In this document: piece by piece, positions 48,039 to 60,867 of the stretch
Layout: the number at the start of each line of letters is the position of its first letter
How positions within the stretch are numbered: the first letter of the stretch is position 1
Assembly (NCBI GenBank): GCA_037974665.1
Contig: CM075773.1
Location: 17,660,146-17,724,145, forward strand
DNA length: 64,000 bases
Origin: Ehretia macrophylla
Taxonomy: Eukaryota > Streptophyta > Magnoliopsida > Boraginales > Ehretiaceae
Direction: 5' to 3'
Made by a program: the position numbers and the translations under genes
Notes under the pieces: generated by a model
The model's database searches: none
What the model was told of the DNA's origin: nothing
What the model saw: the letters and a program-made list of their open reading frames with translations, nothing else

Positions 48039-48596
48039 GTCATGTTGAGGGCACAATTCCTTTATGTGTTAACGGTTCACAGTCCCATCCTAGAGATATG
48101 GCCCATTCAAAAGGCCCAATGGGCTTAACGACAACCCATCCGCTTCAACAACGCAGCATCCTCGCAAGACGTGATATCGACGCATTGTAGGGTCCTCTAA
48201 TGTGCCTCGAGTAAGGTTGTCATCCTTTTAACAGCTCACGACGTACGATCCGGGACGAAAAAACAGAGCAAAAGAAGAAAAAGTGGCCCGAAACTGAAGA
48301 AAACGTTCGATTTTGAGCTCCGAAAAGGGCACGGCGAGCTCGCTAGCTGCCCCCGTCGTAGAGCTCTCAGAGAGATTTCCAACGGTATGCTGTGCGCCTC
48401 GTAACTCCTTACGGATCAAAAGTTATGGGCACCGTAGCGACGGAGACCTGGTCACAAGCCCTACGCCCTCGGTTTGCGGGCCCAGCCTCCACGTGAAGAG
48501 AAGTTGTCTTGCCCAAGGTGCCGTGGGATTCGATAATAGAAATGTGGTGGGTAAAGTATCTTGGCAACCCTAACCGGAGCAAAAAAAATTGAAAAG

Positions 48597-48716
48597 GGGG
48601 GTGCAACACGAGGACTTCCCAGGGGGTCACCCATCCTAGTACTACTCTCGCCCAAGCACGCTTAACTTCGGAGTTCCGATGGGATCCGGTGCATTAGTGC
48701 TTGTATGATCACACCC
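48597..48716 (-). rRNA. 5S rRNA copy 73
   Basis: Full length with C6T, C15A and A40G. Confidence 0.96.
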
Positions 48717-49273
48717 GTCATGTTGAGGGCACAATTCCTTTATGTGTTAACGGTTCACAGTCCCAGCCTAGAGATATGGCCCATTCAAAAGGCCCAATGG
48801 GCTTAACGACAACCCATCCGCTTCAACAACGCAGCATCCTCGCAAGACGTGATATCGACGCATTGTAGGGTCCTCTAATGTGCCCCGAGTAAGGTTGTCA
48901 TCCTTTTAATAGCTCATGACGTACGATCCGGGACGGAAAAACTGAGCAATAGAAGAAAAGTGGCCCGAAACTGATGAAAACGTTCGATTTTGAGCTCCGA
49001 AAAGGGTACGGCGAGCTAGCTACCTGCCCCCGTCGTAGAGCTCTCGGAGAGCTTTCCAACGGTATGCTGTACGCCGCGTAACTCCTTACGGATCAAAAGT
49101 TATGGGCACCGGAGCGACGGAGACCTGGTCACAAGCCCTACGCCCTCGGTTTGCGGGCCCAGCCTCCACGTGAAGAGAAGTTGTCTTGCCCAAGGTGCCG
49201 TGGGATTCGATAATAGAAATGTGGTGGGTAAAGTATCTTGGCAACCCTAACCGGAGGAAAAAAAATTGAAAAG

Positions 49274-49393
49274 GGGGGTGCAACACGTGGACATCCCAGG
49301 GGGTCACCCATCCTAGTACTACTCTCGCCCAAGCACGCTTAACTTCGGAGTTCTGATGGGATCCGGTGCATTAGTGTTGGTATGATCGCACCC
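49274..49393 (-). rRNA. 5S rRNA copy 74
   Basis: Full length with G17A, A101T and T106A. A101T is shared with copy 75. Confidence 0.95.
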
Positions 49394-49687
49394 GTCATGT
49401 TGAGGGCACAATTCCTTTATGTGTTAACGGTTCACAGTCCCAGCCAAGAGATACGGCCCATTCAAAAGGCCCAATGGGCTTAACGACAACCCATCCGCTT
49501 CAACAACGCAGCATCCTCGCAAGACGTGATATCGACGCATTGTAAGGTCTTCTAATGTGCCGCGAGTAAGGTTGTCGTCCTTTTAACAGCTCACGACGTA
49601 CGATACGGGACGGAAAAACAGACCAAAATAAGAAAAGTGGCCCGAAACTGATGAAAATGTTCAATTTTGAGCTCCGAAAAGGGCACG

Positions 49688-49701
49688 GGGAGCTGGCTCC
49701 C
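49688..49701. repeat. Hairpin locus with changed, matching arms
   Basis: The arms are gggagc and gctccc around a two-base centre. Most units have cgagc/gctcg here, so the C to G change on the left is matched by G to C on the right. Confidence 0.75.
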
Positions 49702-49950
49702 TCCCCACGTCGTAGAGCTCTCGAAGAGCTTTCCAACGGTATGCTGTGCGCCGCGTAACTCCTTACGGATCAAAAGTTATGGGCACCAGAGCGACGGAGA
49801 CCTGGTCACAAGCCCTACGCCCTCGGTTTGCGGGCCCAGCTTCCGCGTGAAGAGAAGTTGTCTTGCCCAAGGTGCCATGGGATTCGATAATAGAAATGTG
49901 GTGGGTAAAGTATCTTGGCAACCCTAACCGGAGCAAAAAAAATTGAAAAG

Positions 49951-50070
49951 GGGGGTGCAACACGAGGACATCCCAGGGGGTCACCCATCCTAGTACTACT
50001 CTCGCCCAAGCACGCTTAACTTCGGAGTTCTGATGGGATCCGGTGCATTAGTGCTTGTATGATCGCACCC
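49951..50070 (-). rRNA. 5S rRNA copy 75
   Basis: Full length with C15A and A101T. Confidence 0.96.
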
Positions 50071-50626
50071 GTCATGTTGAGGGCACAATTCATTTATGTG
50101 TTAACGGTTCACAGTCCCAGCCTAGAGATATGGCCCATTCAAAAGGCCCAAAGGCTTAACGACAACCCATCCGCTTCAACAACGCAGCATCCTCGCTAGA
50201 CGTGATATCGACGCATTGTACGGTCCTCTAATATGCCGCGAGTAAGGTTGTCGTCCTTTTAACAGCTCACGACGTACGATCCGGGACGGAAATACAGAGC
50301 AAAAGAAGAAAAGTAGCCCGAAACTGATGAAAACGTTCGATTTTGAGCTCCGAAAAAGGCTCGGCGAGCTAGCTAGCTTCCCCCGTCGTATAGTTCTCCG
50401 AGAGCTTTCCAACGGTATGCTGTGTGTCGCGTAACTCCTTACGGATCAAAAGTTATGGGCACCGGAGCGACGGAGACCTGGTCACAAGCCCTACGCCCTC
50501 GGTTTGCGGGCCCAGCCTCCACGTGAAGAGAAGTTGTCTTGCCCAAGGTGCCGTGGGATTCGATAATAGAAATATGGTGGGTAAAGTAACTTGGCAACCC
50601 TAACCGTAGCAAAAAAAATTGTAAAG

Positions 50627-50745
50627 GGGGGTGCAACACGAGGACTTCCCAGGGGTCACCCATCCTAGTACTACTCTCGCCCAAGAGCGCTTAACTTCGG
50701 AGTTCTGATGGGATCCGGTGCATTAGTGCTGGTATGATCGCACCC
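50627..50745 (-). rRNA. 5S rRNA copy 76
   Basis: 119 nt: one C is missing from the C-run at 91-95. T59C and G60T change box A. Function is uncertain. Confidence 0.92.
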
Positions 50746-51303
50746 GTCATGTTGAGGGCACAATTCCTTTATGTGTTAACGGTTCACAGTCCCAGCCTAG
50801 AGATATGGCCCATTCAAAAGGCCCAATGGGCTTAACGACAACCCATCCGCTTCAACAACGCAGCATCCTCGCAAGACGTGATATCGACGCATTGTAGGGT
50901 CCTCTAATGTGCCGCGAGTAAGGTTGTCGTCCTTTTAACAGCTCACGACGTATGATCCGGGATGGAAAAACAGAGCAAAAGAAGAAAAGTGGCACGAAAC
51001 TGATGAAAATGTTCGATTTTGAGCTCCGAAAAGGGCACAGCGAGCTAGCTAGCTGCCCCCATCGTAGAGCTCTCAGAGAGCTTTCCAACGGTAAGCTGTA
51101 CGCCTCGTAACTCCTTACGGATCAAAAGTGATGGGAACCGGAGCGACGGATACCTAGTCACAAGCCCTACGCCCTCGGTTTGCTCGCCCAGCCTCCCCGT
51201 GAGGAGAAGTTGTCTTGCCCAAGGTGCCGTGGGATTCGATAATAGAAATGTGGTGGGTAAAGTATCTTGGCAACCCTAACCGGAGCAAAAAAAAATTGAA
51301 TAG

Positions 51304-51423
51304 GGGGGTGCAACACGAGGACTTCCCAGGGGGTCACCCATCCTAGTACTACTCTCGCCCATGCTCGCTTAACTTCGGAGTTCCGATGGGATCCGGTGCA
51401 TTAGTGCTGGTATGATCGCACCC
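51304..51423 (-). rRNA. 5S rRNA copy 77
   Basis: Full length with A40G, T59A and T62A, the last two in box A. Confidence 0.94.
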
Positions 51424-51980
51424 GTCATGTTGTGGGCGCAATTCCTTTATGTGTTAACGGTTCACAGTCCCAGCCTAGAGATATGGCCCATTCAAAAGGC
51501 CCAATGGGCTTAACGACAACCCATCCGCTTCAACAACGCAGCATCCTCGCAGGACGTGATATCGACGCATTGTAGGGTCCTCTAATGTGCCCCGAGTAAG
51601 GTTGTCGTCCTTTTAACAGCTCACGACGTACGATCCGAGACGAAAAAATAGAGCAAAAGAAGAAAATTGGCCCGAAACTGATGAAAACGTTCGATTTTGA
51701 GCTCCGAAAAGGGCACGGCGAGCTAGCTACCTGCCCCCGTTGTAGAGCTCTCGGAGAGCTTTCCAACGGTATGCTGTGCGCCGCGTAACTCCTTACGGAT
51801 CAAAAGTTATGGGCACCGGAGCGACGGAGACCTGGTCACAAGCCCTACGCCCTCGGTTTGCGGGTCCAGCCTCCACGTGAAGAGAAGTTGTCTTGCCCAA
51901 GGTGCCGTGGGATTCGATAATAGAAATGTGGTGGGTAAAGTATCTTGGCAACCCTAACCGGAGCAAAAAAAATTGAAAAG

Positions 51981-52100
51981 GGGGGTGCAACACGAGGACT
52001 TCCCAGGGGGTCACCCATCCTAGTACTACTCTCGCCCAAGCACGCTTAACTTCGGAGTTCTGATGGGATCCGGTGCATTAGTGCTGGTATGATCGCACCC
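51981..52100 (-). rRNA. 5S rRNA copy 78
   Basis: Majority sequence. Confidence 0.98.
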
Positions 52101-52657
52101 GTCATGTTGAGGGCACAATTCCTTTATGTGTTAACGGTTCACAGTCCCAGCCTAGAGATATGGCCCATTCAAAAGTCCCAATGGGCTTAACGACAACCCA
52201 TCTGCTTCAACAACGCAGCATCCTCGCAAAACGTGATATCGACGCATTGTATTGTCCTCTAATGTGCCGCGAGTAAGGTTGTCGTCCTTTTAACAGCTCA
52301 CGACGTACGATCCGGGACGGAAAAACAGAGCAAAAGAAGAAAAGTGGCCCGAAACTGATGAAAACGTTCGATTTTGAGCTCCGAAAAGGGCAAAGAGAGC
52401 TAGCTAGCTTCCCCCGTCGTAGAGCTCTCAGAGAGCTTTCCAACGGTATGCTGTGCGCCTCGTAACTCCTTACGGATCAAAAGTTATGGGCACCGGAACG
52501 ACGGAGACCTGGTAACAAGCCCTACGCCCTCGGTTTGCGGGCCCAGCCTCCACATGAAGTGAAGTTGTCTTGCCCAAGGTGCCGTGGGGTTCGATAATAG
52601 AAATGTGGTGGATAAAGTATCTCGGCAACCCAAACCGGAGCAAAAAAATTTGAAAAG

Positions 52658-52777
52658 GGGGGTGCAACACGAGGACTTCCCATGGGGTCACCCATCCTAG
52701 TACCACTCTCACCCAAGCGCGCTTAACTTCAGAGTTCTGATGGGATCCGGTGCATTAGTGCTGGTATGATCGCACCC
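52658..52777 (-). rRNA. 5S rRNA copy 79 (divergent)
   Basis: Full length with C47T, T59C, C67T, A74G and C95A; the -1 base is T. Box A and the intermediate element are both touched. Confidence 0.92.
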
Positions 52778-53334
52778 ATCATGTTGAGGGCACAATTCCT
52801 TTATGTGTTAACGGTTCACAGTCCTAGCCTAGAGATATGGCCCATTCAAAAGGCCCAATGGGCTTAACGACAACCCATCCGCTTCAACAACGCAGCATCC
52901 TCGCAAGACGTGATACCGAGGCATTGTAGGGTCCTCTAATGTGCCGCGAGTAAGGTTGTCGTCCTTTTAATAGCTCACGACGTACGATCCGGGACGGAAA
53001 AATAGAGCAAAAGAAGAAAAGTGGCCCAAAACTGATGAAAATGTTCGATTTTGAGCTCCGAAAAGGGCACAGCGAGCAAGCTAGCTGCCCCCGTCGTAGT
53101 GCTCTCAGAGAGCTTTCCAACGGTATGCTGTGCGCCTTGTAACTCCTTACGGATCAAAAGTTATGGGCACCAGAGCGACGGAGACCTGGTCACAAGCCCT
53201 ACGCCATCGGTTTGCGGGCCCAGCCTCCAAGTGAAGAGAAGTTGTCTTGCCCAAGGTGCCGTGGGATTCCATAATAGAAATGTGGTGGGTAAAGTATCTT
53301 GGCAACCCTAACCGGAGCAAAAAAAATTGAAAAG

Positions 53335-53454
53335 GGGGGTGCAACACGAGGACTTCCCAGGGGGTCACCCATCCTAGTACTACTCTCGCCCAAGCACGCT
53401 TAACTTCGGAGTTCCGATGGGATCCGGTGCATTAGTGCTGGTATGATCGCACCC
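53335..53454 (-). rRNA. 5S rRNA copy 80
   Basis: Full length; A40G only. Confidence 0.97.
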
Positions 53455-54012
53455 GTCATGTTGAGGGCACAATTCCTTTATGTGTTAACAGTTCACAGTC
53501 CAAGCCTAGAGATATGGCCCATTCAAAAGGCCCAATGGGCTTAACGACAACCCATCCGCTTCAACAACGCAGCATCCTCGCAAGACGTGATATCGACGCA
53601 TTGTAGGGTCCTCTAATGTGCCGCGAGTAAGGTTGTCGTCCTTTTAACAGCTCACGACGTACGATCTGGGACGGAAAAATAGAGCAAAAGAACAAAAGTG
53701 GCCCAAAACTGATGAAAACGTTCGATTTTGAGCTCCAAAAAGGGCAAAGCGAGCTAGCTGGCTGCCCCCGTCGTAGAGCTCTCGGAGAGCTTTCCAACGG
53801 TATGCTGTGCGCCGCGTAACTCCTTACGGATCAAAAGTTATGGGCACCGGAGCGACGGAGACCTGGGCATAAGCCCTACGCCCTCGGTTTGCGGGCCCAG
53901 CCTCCACGTGAAAAGTAGTTGTCTTGCCCAAGGTGCCGTGGGATTCAATAATAGAAATGCGGTGGATAAAGTATCTTGGCAACCCTAACCAAAGCAAAAA
54001 AATATTGAAAAG

Positions 54013-54133
54013 GGGGTTGCAACATGAGGACTTCCCAAGGGGTCACCATCCGAGTACGACTCTAGCTCAAGCACACTCTTAACTTCGGAGTTCTAATGGG
54101 ATCTGGTGCATTAGTGCTGGTATGATTGCACCC
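54013..54133 (-). pseudogene. 5S rRNA copy 81, probable pseudogene
   Basis: This copy has about a dozen changes, including G7A, G30A, C39T, G65A, G68T, A74C, A80C, C95T, G108A and C116A. It also lost one base in the GGG at 85-87 and gained two bases inside box A (+ strand gcacactcttaac against gcacgcttaac), giving 121 nt. A broken box A and altered intermediate element make transcription by the normal route doubtful. Its flanks are also altered (gtcacgttg and aattctttta upstream). Confidence 0.85.
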
Positions 54134-54690
54134 GTCACGTTGAGGGCACAATTCTTTTATGTGTTAACGGTTCACAGTCCCAGCCTAGAGATATGGCCCA
54201 TTCAAAAGGCCCAATGGGCTTAACGACAACCCATCCGCTTCAACAACGCAGCATCCTCGCAAGACGTGATATCGACGCATTGTAGGGTCCTCTAATGTGC
54301 CGTGAGTAAGGTTGTCGTCCTTTTAACAGCTCACGACGTACGATCCGGGACGGAAAAATAGAGCAAAAGAAGAAAAGTAGCCCGAAACTGATGAAAACGT
54401 TCGATTTTGAGCTCCGAAAAGGGCACGGCGAGCTAGCTACCTGCCACCGTCGTAGAGCTCTCGGAGAGCTTTCCAACGGTATGCTGTGCGCCGCGTAACT
54501 CCTTACGGATCAAAAGTTATGGGCACCGGAGCGACGGAGACCTGGTCACAAGCCCTACGCCCTCGGTTTGCGGGCCCAGCCTCCATGTGAAGAGAAGTTG
54601 TCTTGCCCAAGGTACCGTGGGATTCGATAATAGAAATGTAGTGGGTAAAGTATCTTGGCAACCCTAACTGGAGCGAAAATAATTGAAAAG

Positions 54691-54810
54691 GGTGGTGCAA
54701 CACGAGGACTTCCTAGGGGGTCACCCATCCTAGTACTACTCTCGCCCAAGCACGCTTAACTTCGGAGTTCTGATGGGATCCGGTGCATTAGTGATGGAAT
54801 GATCGCACCC
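54691..54810 (-). rRNA. 5S rRNA copy 82
   Basis: Full length with A13T, G17T, G97A and C118A. The terminator T-run is interrupted. Confidence 0.94.
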
Positions 54811-55367
54811 GTCATGTTGAGGGCACAATTCCTTTATGTGTTAACGGTTCACATTCCCAGCCTAGAGATATGGCCCATTCAAAAGGCCCAATGGGCTTAA
54901 CGACAACCCATCCGCTTCAACAACGCTGCATCCTCGCAAGATGTGATATCGACCCATTGTATGGTCCTCTAATGTGCCGCGAGTAAGGTTGTCGTCCTTT
55001 TAACAGCTCACGACGTACGATCCGGGACGGAAAAACAGAGCAAAAGAAGAAAAGTGGCCCGAAACTGATGAAAACGTTCGATTTTGGGCTCCGAAAAGGG
55101 CAAAGCAAGTTAGCTGGCTGCCCCCGTCGTAGAGCTCTCGGAGAGCTTTACAACGGTATGATGTGCGCCGCGTAACTCCTTACGGATCAAAAGTTATGGG
55201 CACCGGAGCGACGGAGACCTGGTCACAATCCCTACGCCCTCGGTTTGCGGGCCCAGCCTCCACGTGAAGAGAAGTTGTCTTGCCCAAGGTGTCGTGGGAT
55301 TCGATAATAGAAATGTGGTGGGTAAATTATCTTGGCAACCCTAACCGGAGCAAAAAAAAATGAAAAG

Positions 55368-55487
55368 GGGGGTGCAACACGAGGACTTCCCAGGGGGTCA
55401 CCCATCCTAGTACTACTCTCGCCCAAGCACGCTTAACTTCGGAGTTCTGATGGGATCCGGTGCATTAGTGCAGGTATGATCGCACAC
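55368..55487 (-). rRNA. 5S rRNA copy 83
   Basis: Full length with G2T and A16T; the -1 base is T. Confidence 0.95.
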
Positions 55488-56044
55488 ATCATGTTGAGGG
55501 CACAATTCCTTTATGTGTTAACGGTTCACAGTCCCAGCCTAGAGATATGGCCCATTCAAAAGGCCCAATGGACTTAACGACAACCCATCCGCTTCAACAA
55601 CGTAGCATCCTCGCAAGACGTGATATCGACGCATTGTAGGGTCCTCTAATGTGCCGCGAGTATGGTTGTCGTCCTTTTAACAGCTCACGACGTACGATCC
55701 GGGACGGAAAAACAGAGCAAGAGAGGAAAAGTAGCCCGAAACTGATGAAAATGTTCGATTTTGAGCTCCGAAAAGGGCACGACGAGCTAGCTACCTACCC
55801 TTGTCGTAGAGCTCTCGGAGAGCTTTCCAACGGTATGCTGTGCGCCGCGTAACTCCGTACGGATCAAAAGTTATGGGCATCGGAGCGACGGAGACCTGGT
55901 CACAAGCCCTACGCCCTCGGTTTGCGGGCCCAGCCTCCACGTGAAGAGAAGTTGTCTTGCCCAAGGTGCTGTGGGATTCGATAATAGAAATGTGGTGGGT
56001 AAAGTATCTTGGGAACCCTAACCGGAGCAAAAAAAAATGAAAAG

Positions 56045-56164
56045 CGGGGTACAACACGAGGACTTCCCAGGGGGTCACCCATCCTAGTACTACTCTCGCC
56101 CAAGCACGCTTAACTTCGGAGTTCTGATGGGATCCGGTGCATTAGTGCTGGTATGATCGCACCC
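56045..56164 (-). rRNA. 5S rRNA copy 84
   Basis: Full length with C114T, shared with copy 85, and C120G. Confidence 0.96.
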
Positions 56165-56721
56165 GTCATGTTGAGGGCACAATTCCTTTATGTGTTAACG
56201 GTTCACAGTCCCAGCCTAGAGATATGGCCCATTCAAAAGGCCCAATGGGCTTAACGACAACCCATCCGCTTCAACAACGCAGCATCCTCGCAAGACGTGA
56301 TATCGACGCATTGTAGGGTCCTCTAATGTGCCACGAGTAAATTTGTCATCCTTTTAACAGCTCACGACGTACGATCCGGGACGGAAAAACAGAGCAAAAG
56401 TAGAAAAGTGGCCCGAAACTAATGAAAACGTTCGATTTTGAGCTCCGAAAAGGGCAGAGCGAGCTAGCTGGCTGCCCCCGTCGTAGAGCTCTCAGAGAGC
56501 TTTCCAACGGTATGCTGTGCGCCGCGTAACTCCTTACGGATCAAAAGTTACGGGCACCGGAGCGACGGAGACCTGGTCACAGTCCCTACGCCCTCGGTTT
56601 GCGGGCCCAGCCTCCACGTGAAGAGAAGTTGTCTTGCCCAAGGTGCCGTGGGATTCCATAATAGAAATGTGGTGGGTAAAGTACCTTGGCAACCTTAACC
56701 GGAGCAAAAAAAATTGAAAAG

Positions 56722-56841
56722 GGGGGTACAACACGAGGACTTCCCAGGGGGTCACCCATCCTAGTACTACTCTCGCCCAAGCACGCTTAACTTCGGAGTT
56801 CTGATGGGATCCGGTGCATTAGTGCTGGTATGATCGCACCC
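56722..56841 (-). rRNA. 5S rRNA copy 85
   Basis: Full length; C114T only. Confidence 0.97.
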
Positions 56842-57399
56842 GTCATGTTGAGGTCATAATTCCTTTATGTGTTAACGGTTCACAGTCCCAGCCTAGAGAT
56901 ATGGCCCATTCAAAAGGCCCAATCGGCTTAACGACAACCTATCCGCTTCAACAACGCAGCATCCTCGCAAGACGTGAAATCGACGCATTGTAGGGTCCTC
57001 TAATGTGCCGCGAGTAAGGTTGTCGTCCTTTTAACAGCTCACGACGTACGATCCGGGACGGAAAAACAGAGTAAACGAAGAAAAGTAGCCCGAAACTGAT
57101 GAAAACATTCGGTTTTGAGCTCTGAAAAGGGCACAGTGGGCTAGCTACCTACCCCCGTCGTAGGGCTCTCGGAGAGCTTTCCTACGGTATGCTGTGCGCC
57201 GCGTAACTCCTTACGGATCAAAAGTTATGGGCACCGGAGCGACAGAGACCTGGTCACAAGCCCTACGGCCTCGGTTTGCGGGCCCAGCCTCCACGTGAAG
57301 AGAAGTTGTCTTGCCCAAAGTGCCGTGGGATTCGATAATAGAAATGTGGTGGGTAAAGTATCTTGGCAACCCTAACCGGAGCAAAAAATAATTGAAAAG

Positions 57400-57519
57400 G
57401 GGGGTGCAACACGAGGACTTCCCAGGGGGTCACCCATCCTAGTACTACTCTCGCCCAAGCACGCTTAACTTCGGAGTTCTGATGGGATCCGGTGCATTAG
57501 TGCTGGTATGATCGCACCC
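57400..57519 (-). rRNA. 5S rRNA copy 86
   Basis: Majority sequence; the longer T-run is interrupted after two bases. Confidence 0.98.
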
Positions 57520-58076
57520 GTCATGTTGAGGGCACAATTCCTTTATGTGTTAACGGTTCACAGTCCCAGCCTAGAGATATGGCCCATTCAAAAGGCCCAA
57601 TGGGCTTAACGACAACCAATCTGCTTCAACAACACAGCATCCTCGCAAGACGTGATATCGACGCATTGTAGGGTCCTCTAATGTGCCGCGAGTAAGGTTG
57701 TCGTCCTTTTAACAGCTCACGACGTACGATCCAGGACGGAAAAACAGAGCAAAACAAGAAAAGTGGCCCGAAACTGATGAAAACGTTCGATTTTGAGCTC
57801 CGAAAAGGGCAAAGCGAGCTAGCTGGCTGCCCCCGTCGTAGAGCTCTCGGAGAGCTTTACAACGGTGTGCTGTGCGCCGCGTAACTCCTTACGGATCAAA
57901 AGTTATGGGCACCGGAGCGACGGAGACCTGGTCACAAGCCCTACGCCCTCGGTTTGCGGGCCCAGCCTCCACGTGAAGAGAAGTTGTCTTGCCCAAGGTG
58001 CCGTGGGATTCGATAATAGAAATGTGGTGGGTAAAGTATCTTGGCAACCCTAACCGGAGCAAAAAAAATTGAAAAG

Positions 58077-58196
58077 GGGGGTGCAACACGAGGACTTCCC
58101 AGGGGGTCACCCATCCTAGTACTACTCTCGCCCAAGCACGCTTAACTTCGGAGTTCTGATGGGATCCGGTGCATTAGTGCTGGTATGATCGCACCC
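58077..58196 (-). rRNA. 5S rRNA copy 87
   Basis: Majority sequence. Confidence 0.98.
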
Positions 58197-58753
58197 GTCA
58201 TGTTGAGGGCACAATTCCTTTATGTGTTAACGGTTCACAGTCCCAGCCTAGAGATATGGCCCATTCAAAAGACCCAATGGGCTTAACGACAACCCATCCG
58301 CTTCAACAACACAGCTTCCTCGCAAGACGTGATATCGACGCATTGTAGGGTCCTCTAATGTGCCGCGAGTAAGGTTGTCGTCCTTTTAACAGCTCACGAC
58401 GTACGATCCGGGACGGAAAAACAGAGCAAAACAAGAAAAGTAGCCCGAAACTGATGAAAACGTTCGATTTTGAGCTCCGAAAAGGGCACGGCAAGCTAGC
58501 TACCTGCCCCCGTCGTAGAGCTCTCGGAGAGCTTTACAACGGTATGATGTGCGCCGCGTAACTCCTTACGGATCAAAAGTTATGGGCACCGGAGCGACGG
58601 AGACCTGACCACAAGCCCTACGGCCTCGGTTTGCGGGCCCAGCCTCCACGTGAAGAGAAGTTGTCTTGCCCAAGGTGCCGTGGGATTCGATAATAGAAAT
58701 GTGGTGGGTAAAGTATCTTGGCAACCCTAACTGGAGGAAAAAAAATTGAAAAG

Positions 58754-58873
58754 GGGTGTGCAACACGAGGACTTCCCAGGGGGTCATCCATCCTAGGACT
58801 ACTCTCGCCCAAGCACTCTTAAATTTGGAGTTCTGATGGGATCCGGTGCATTAGTGCTGGTATGATCGCACCC
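58754..58873 (-). rRNA. 5S rRNA copy 88 (divergent)
   Basis: Full length with G48A, G51T and C57A in or next to box A, A77C, G87A in box C and C117A. Upstream reads gtcacgttg. Confidence 0.91.
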
Positions 58874-59393
58874 GTCACGTTGAGGGCACAATTCCTTTAT
58901 GTGTTAACGGTTCACAGTCACAGCCTAGAGATATGGCCCATTCAAAAGGCCCAATGGGCTTAACGACAACCCATCCACTTCAACAATGCAGCAACCTCGC
59001 AAGACGTGATATCGACGCATTGTAGGGCCCTCTTATGTCCCGCGAGTAAGGTTGTCGTCCTTTTAACAGCTCACGACGTACGATCCGGGACGAAAAAAAA
59101 GAGCAAGAGTAGTAAAGTGGCCCGAAACTGATGAAAACGTTCGATTTTGAGCTCCGAAAAGGGCACAGCGAGCTGGCTCGCTGCCCCCGTCGTAGAGCTC
59201 TCAGAGAGCTTTCCAACGGTATGCTGTGCGCCTCGTAACTCCTTACGGATCAAAAGTTATGGGCACCGGTTTGCGGGCCCAGCCTCCACATGAAGAGAAG
59301 TTGTCTTGCCCAAGGTGCCGTGGGATTCGATAATAGAAATGTGGTGGGTAAAGTATCTTGGCAACCCTAACCGGAGCAAAAAAAATTGAAAAG
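58874..59393. repeat. Isolated short spacer between copies 88 and 89
   Basis: The same 37-bp deletion occurs here, with its junction at 59266-59269, about 29 kb from the main cluster. The spacer also shares gggccct, tcccgcgag and agtaaagtgg with the short spacer between copies 38 and 39, which points to a common source. Confidence 0.9.
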
Positions 59394-59513
59394 GGGGGTG
59401 CAACACGGGGACTTCCCAGGGGGTCACCCATCCTAGTACTATTATCGCCCAAGCACTCTTAACTTCGGAGTTCTGATGGGATCCGGTGCATTAGTGCTGG
59501 TATGATCGCACCC
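59394..59513 (-). rRNA. 5S rRNA copy 89
   Basis: Full length with C57A in box A (shared with copy 88), G70T and G72A in the intermediate element, and T106C. Its downstream spacer is the isolated short form. Confidence 0.93.
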
Positions 59514-60070
59514 GTCATGTTGAGGGCACAATTCCTTTATGTGTTAACGGTTCACAGTCACAGCCTAGAGATATGGCCCATTCAAAAGGCCCAATGGGCT
59601 TAACGACAACCCATCCGCTTCAACAACGTAGCATCCTCGCAAGACGCGATATCGACGCATTGTAGGGTACTCTAATGTGCCGCGAGTAAGGTTGTCGTCC
59701 TTTTAACAGCTCACGACGTACGATCCAGGACGGAAAAATAGAGCAAAAGAAGAAAAGTGGCCCGAAACTGATGAAAAGGTTCGATTTTGAGCTCCGAAAA
59801 GGGCAAAGCAAGCTAGCTAGCTGCCCCCGTAGTAGAGCTCTCAGAGAACTTTCCAACGGTATGCTGTGCGCCTCGTAACTCCTTACGGATCAAACGTTAT
59901 GGGAACCGGAGCGACGGAGACCTGGTCACAAGCCCTACGCCCTCGGTTTGCGGGCCCAGCCTCCACGTGAAGAGAAGTTGTCTTGCCCAAGGTGCCATGG
60001 GATTCGATAATAGAAATGTGGTGGGTAAAGTATCTTGGCAACGCTAACCGGAGAAAAAAAAATTGAAAAG

Positions 60071-60190
60071 GGGTGTGCAACACTAGGACTTCCCAGGGGG
60101 TCACCCATCCTAGTACTACTCTCGCCCAAGCACGCTTAACTTCGGAGTTCTGATGGGATCCGGTGCATTAGTGCTGGTATGATCGCACCC
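60071..60190 (-). rRNA. 5S rRNA copy 90
   Basis: Full length with C107A and C117A. Confidence 0.96.
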
Positions 60191-60747
60191 GTCATGTTGA
60201 GGGCACAATTCCTTTATGTGTTAACGGTTCACAGTCCCAGCCTAGAGATATGGCCCATTCAAAAGGCCCAATGGGCTTAACGACAACCCATCCGCTTCAA
60301 CAACGCAGCATCCTCGCAAGCCGTGATATCAACGCATTGTAGGGTCCTCTAATGTGCCGCGAGTAAGGTTGTCGTCCTTTTAACAGCTCACGACGTACGA
60401 TCCGGGACGGAAAAACAGAGCAAAAGAAGAAAAGTGGCCCGAAACTGATGAAAACGTTCGATTTTGAGCTCCGAAAAGGGCACCGCGAGCTAGCTAGCTG
60501 CCCCCGTCGTAGAGATCTCAGAGAGCTTTCCAACGGTATGCTGTGCGCCTCGTAACTCCTTACGGATCAAAAGTTATGGGCACCGGAGCGACGAAGACCT
60601 GGTCACAAGCCCTACGCCCTCGGTTTGCGGGCCCAGCCTCCACGTGAAGAGAAGTTGTCTTGCCCAAGGTGCCGTGGGATTCGATAATAGAAATGTGGTG
60701 GGTAAAGTATCTTGGCAACGCTAACCGGAGCAAAAAAAATTGTAAAG

Positions 60748-60867
60748 GGGGGTGCAACACGAGGACTTCCCAAGGGGTCACCGATCCTGGTACTACTCTC
60801 GCCCAAGCACGCTTAACTTCGGAGTTCTGATGGGATCCGGTGCATTAGTGCTGGTATGATCGCACCC
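60748..60867 (-). rRNA. 5S rRNA copy 91
   Basis: Full length with T79C, G85C in box C and C95T. Confidence 0.95.
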
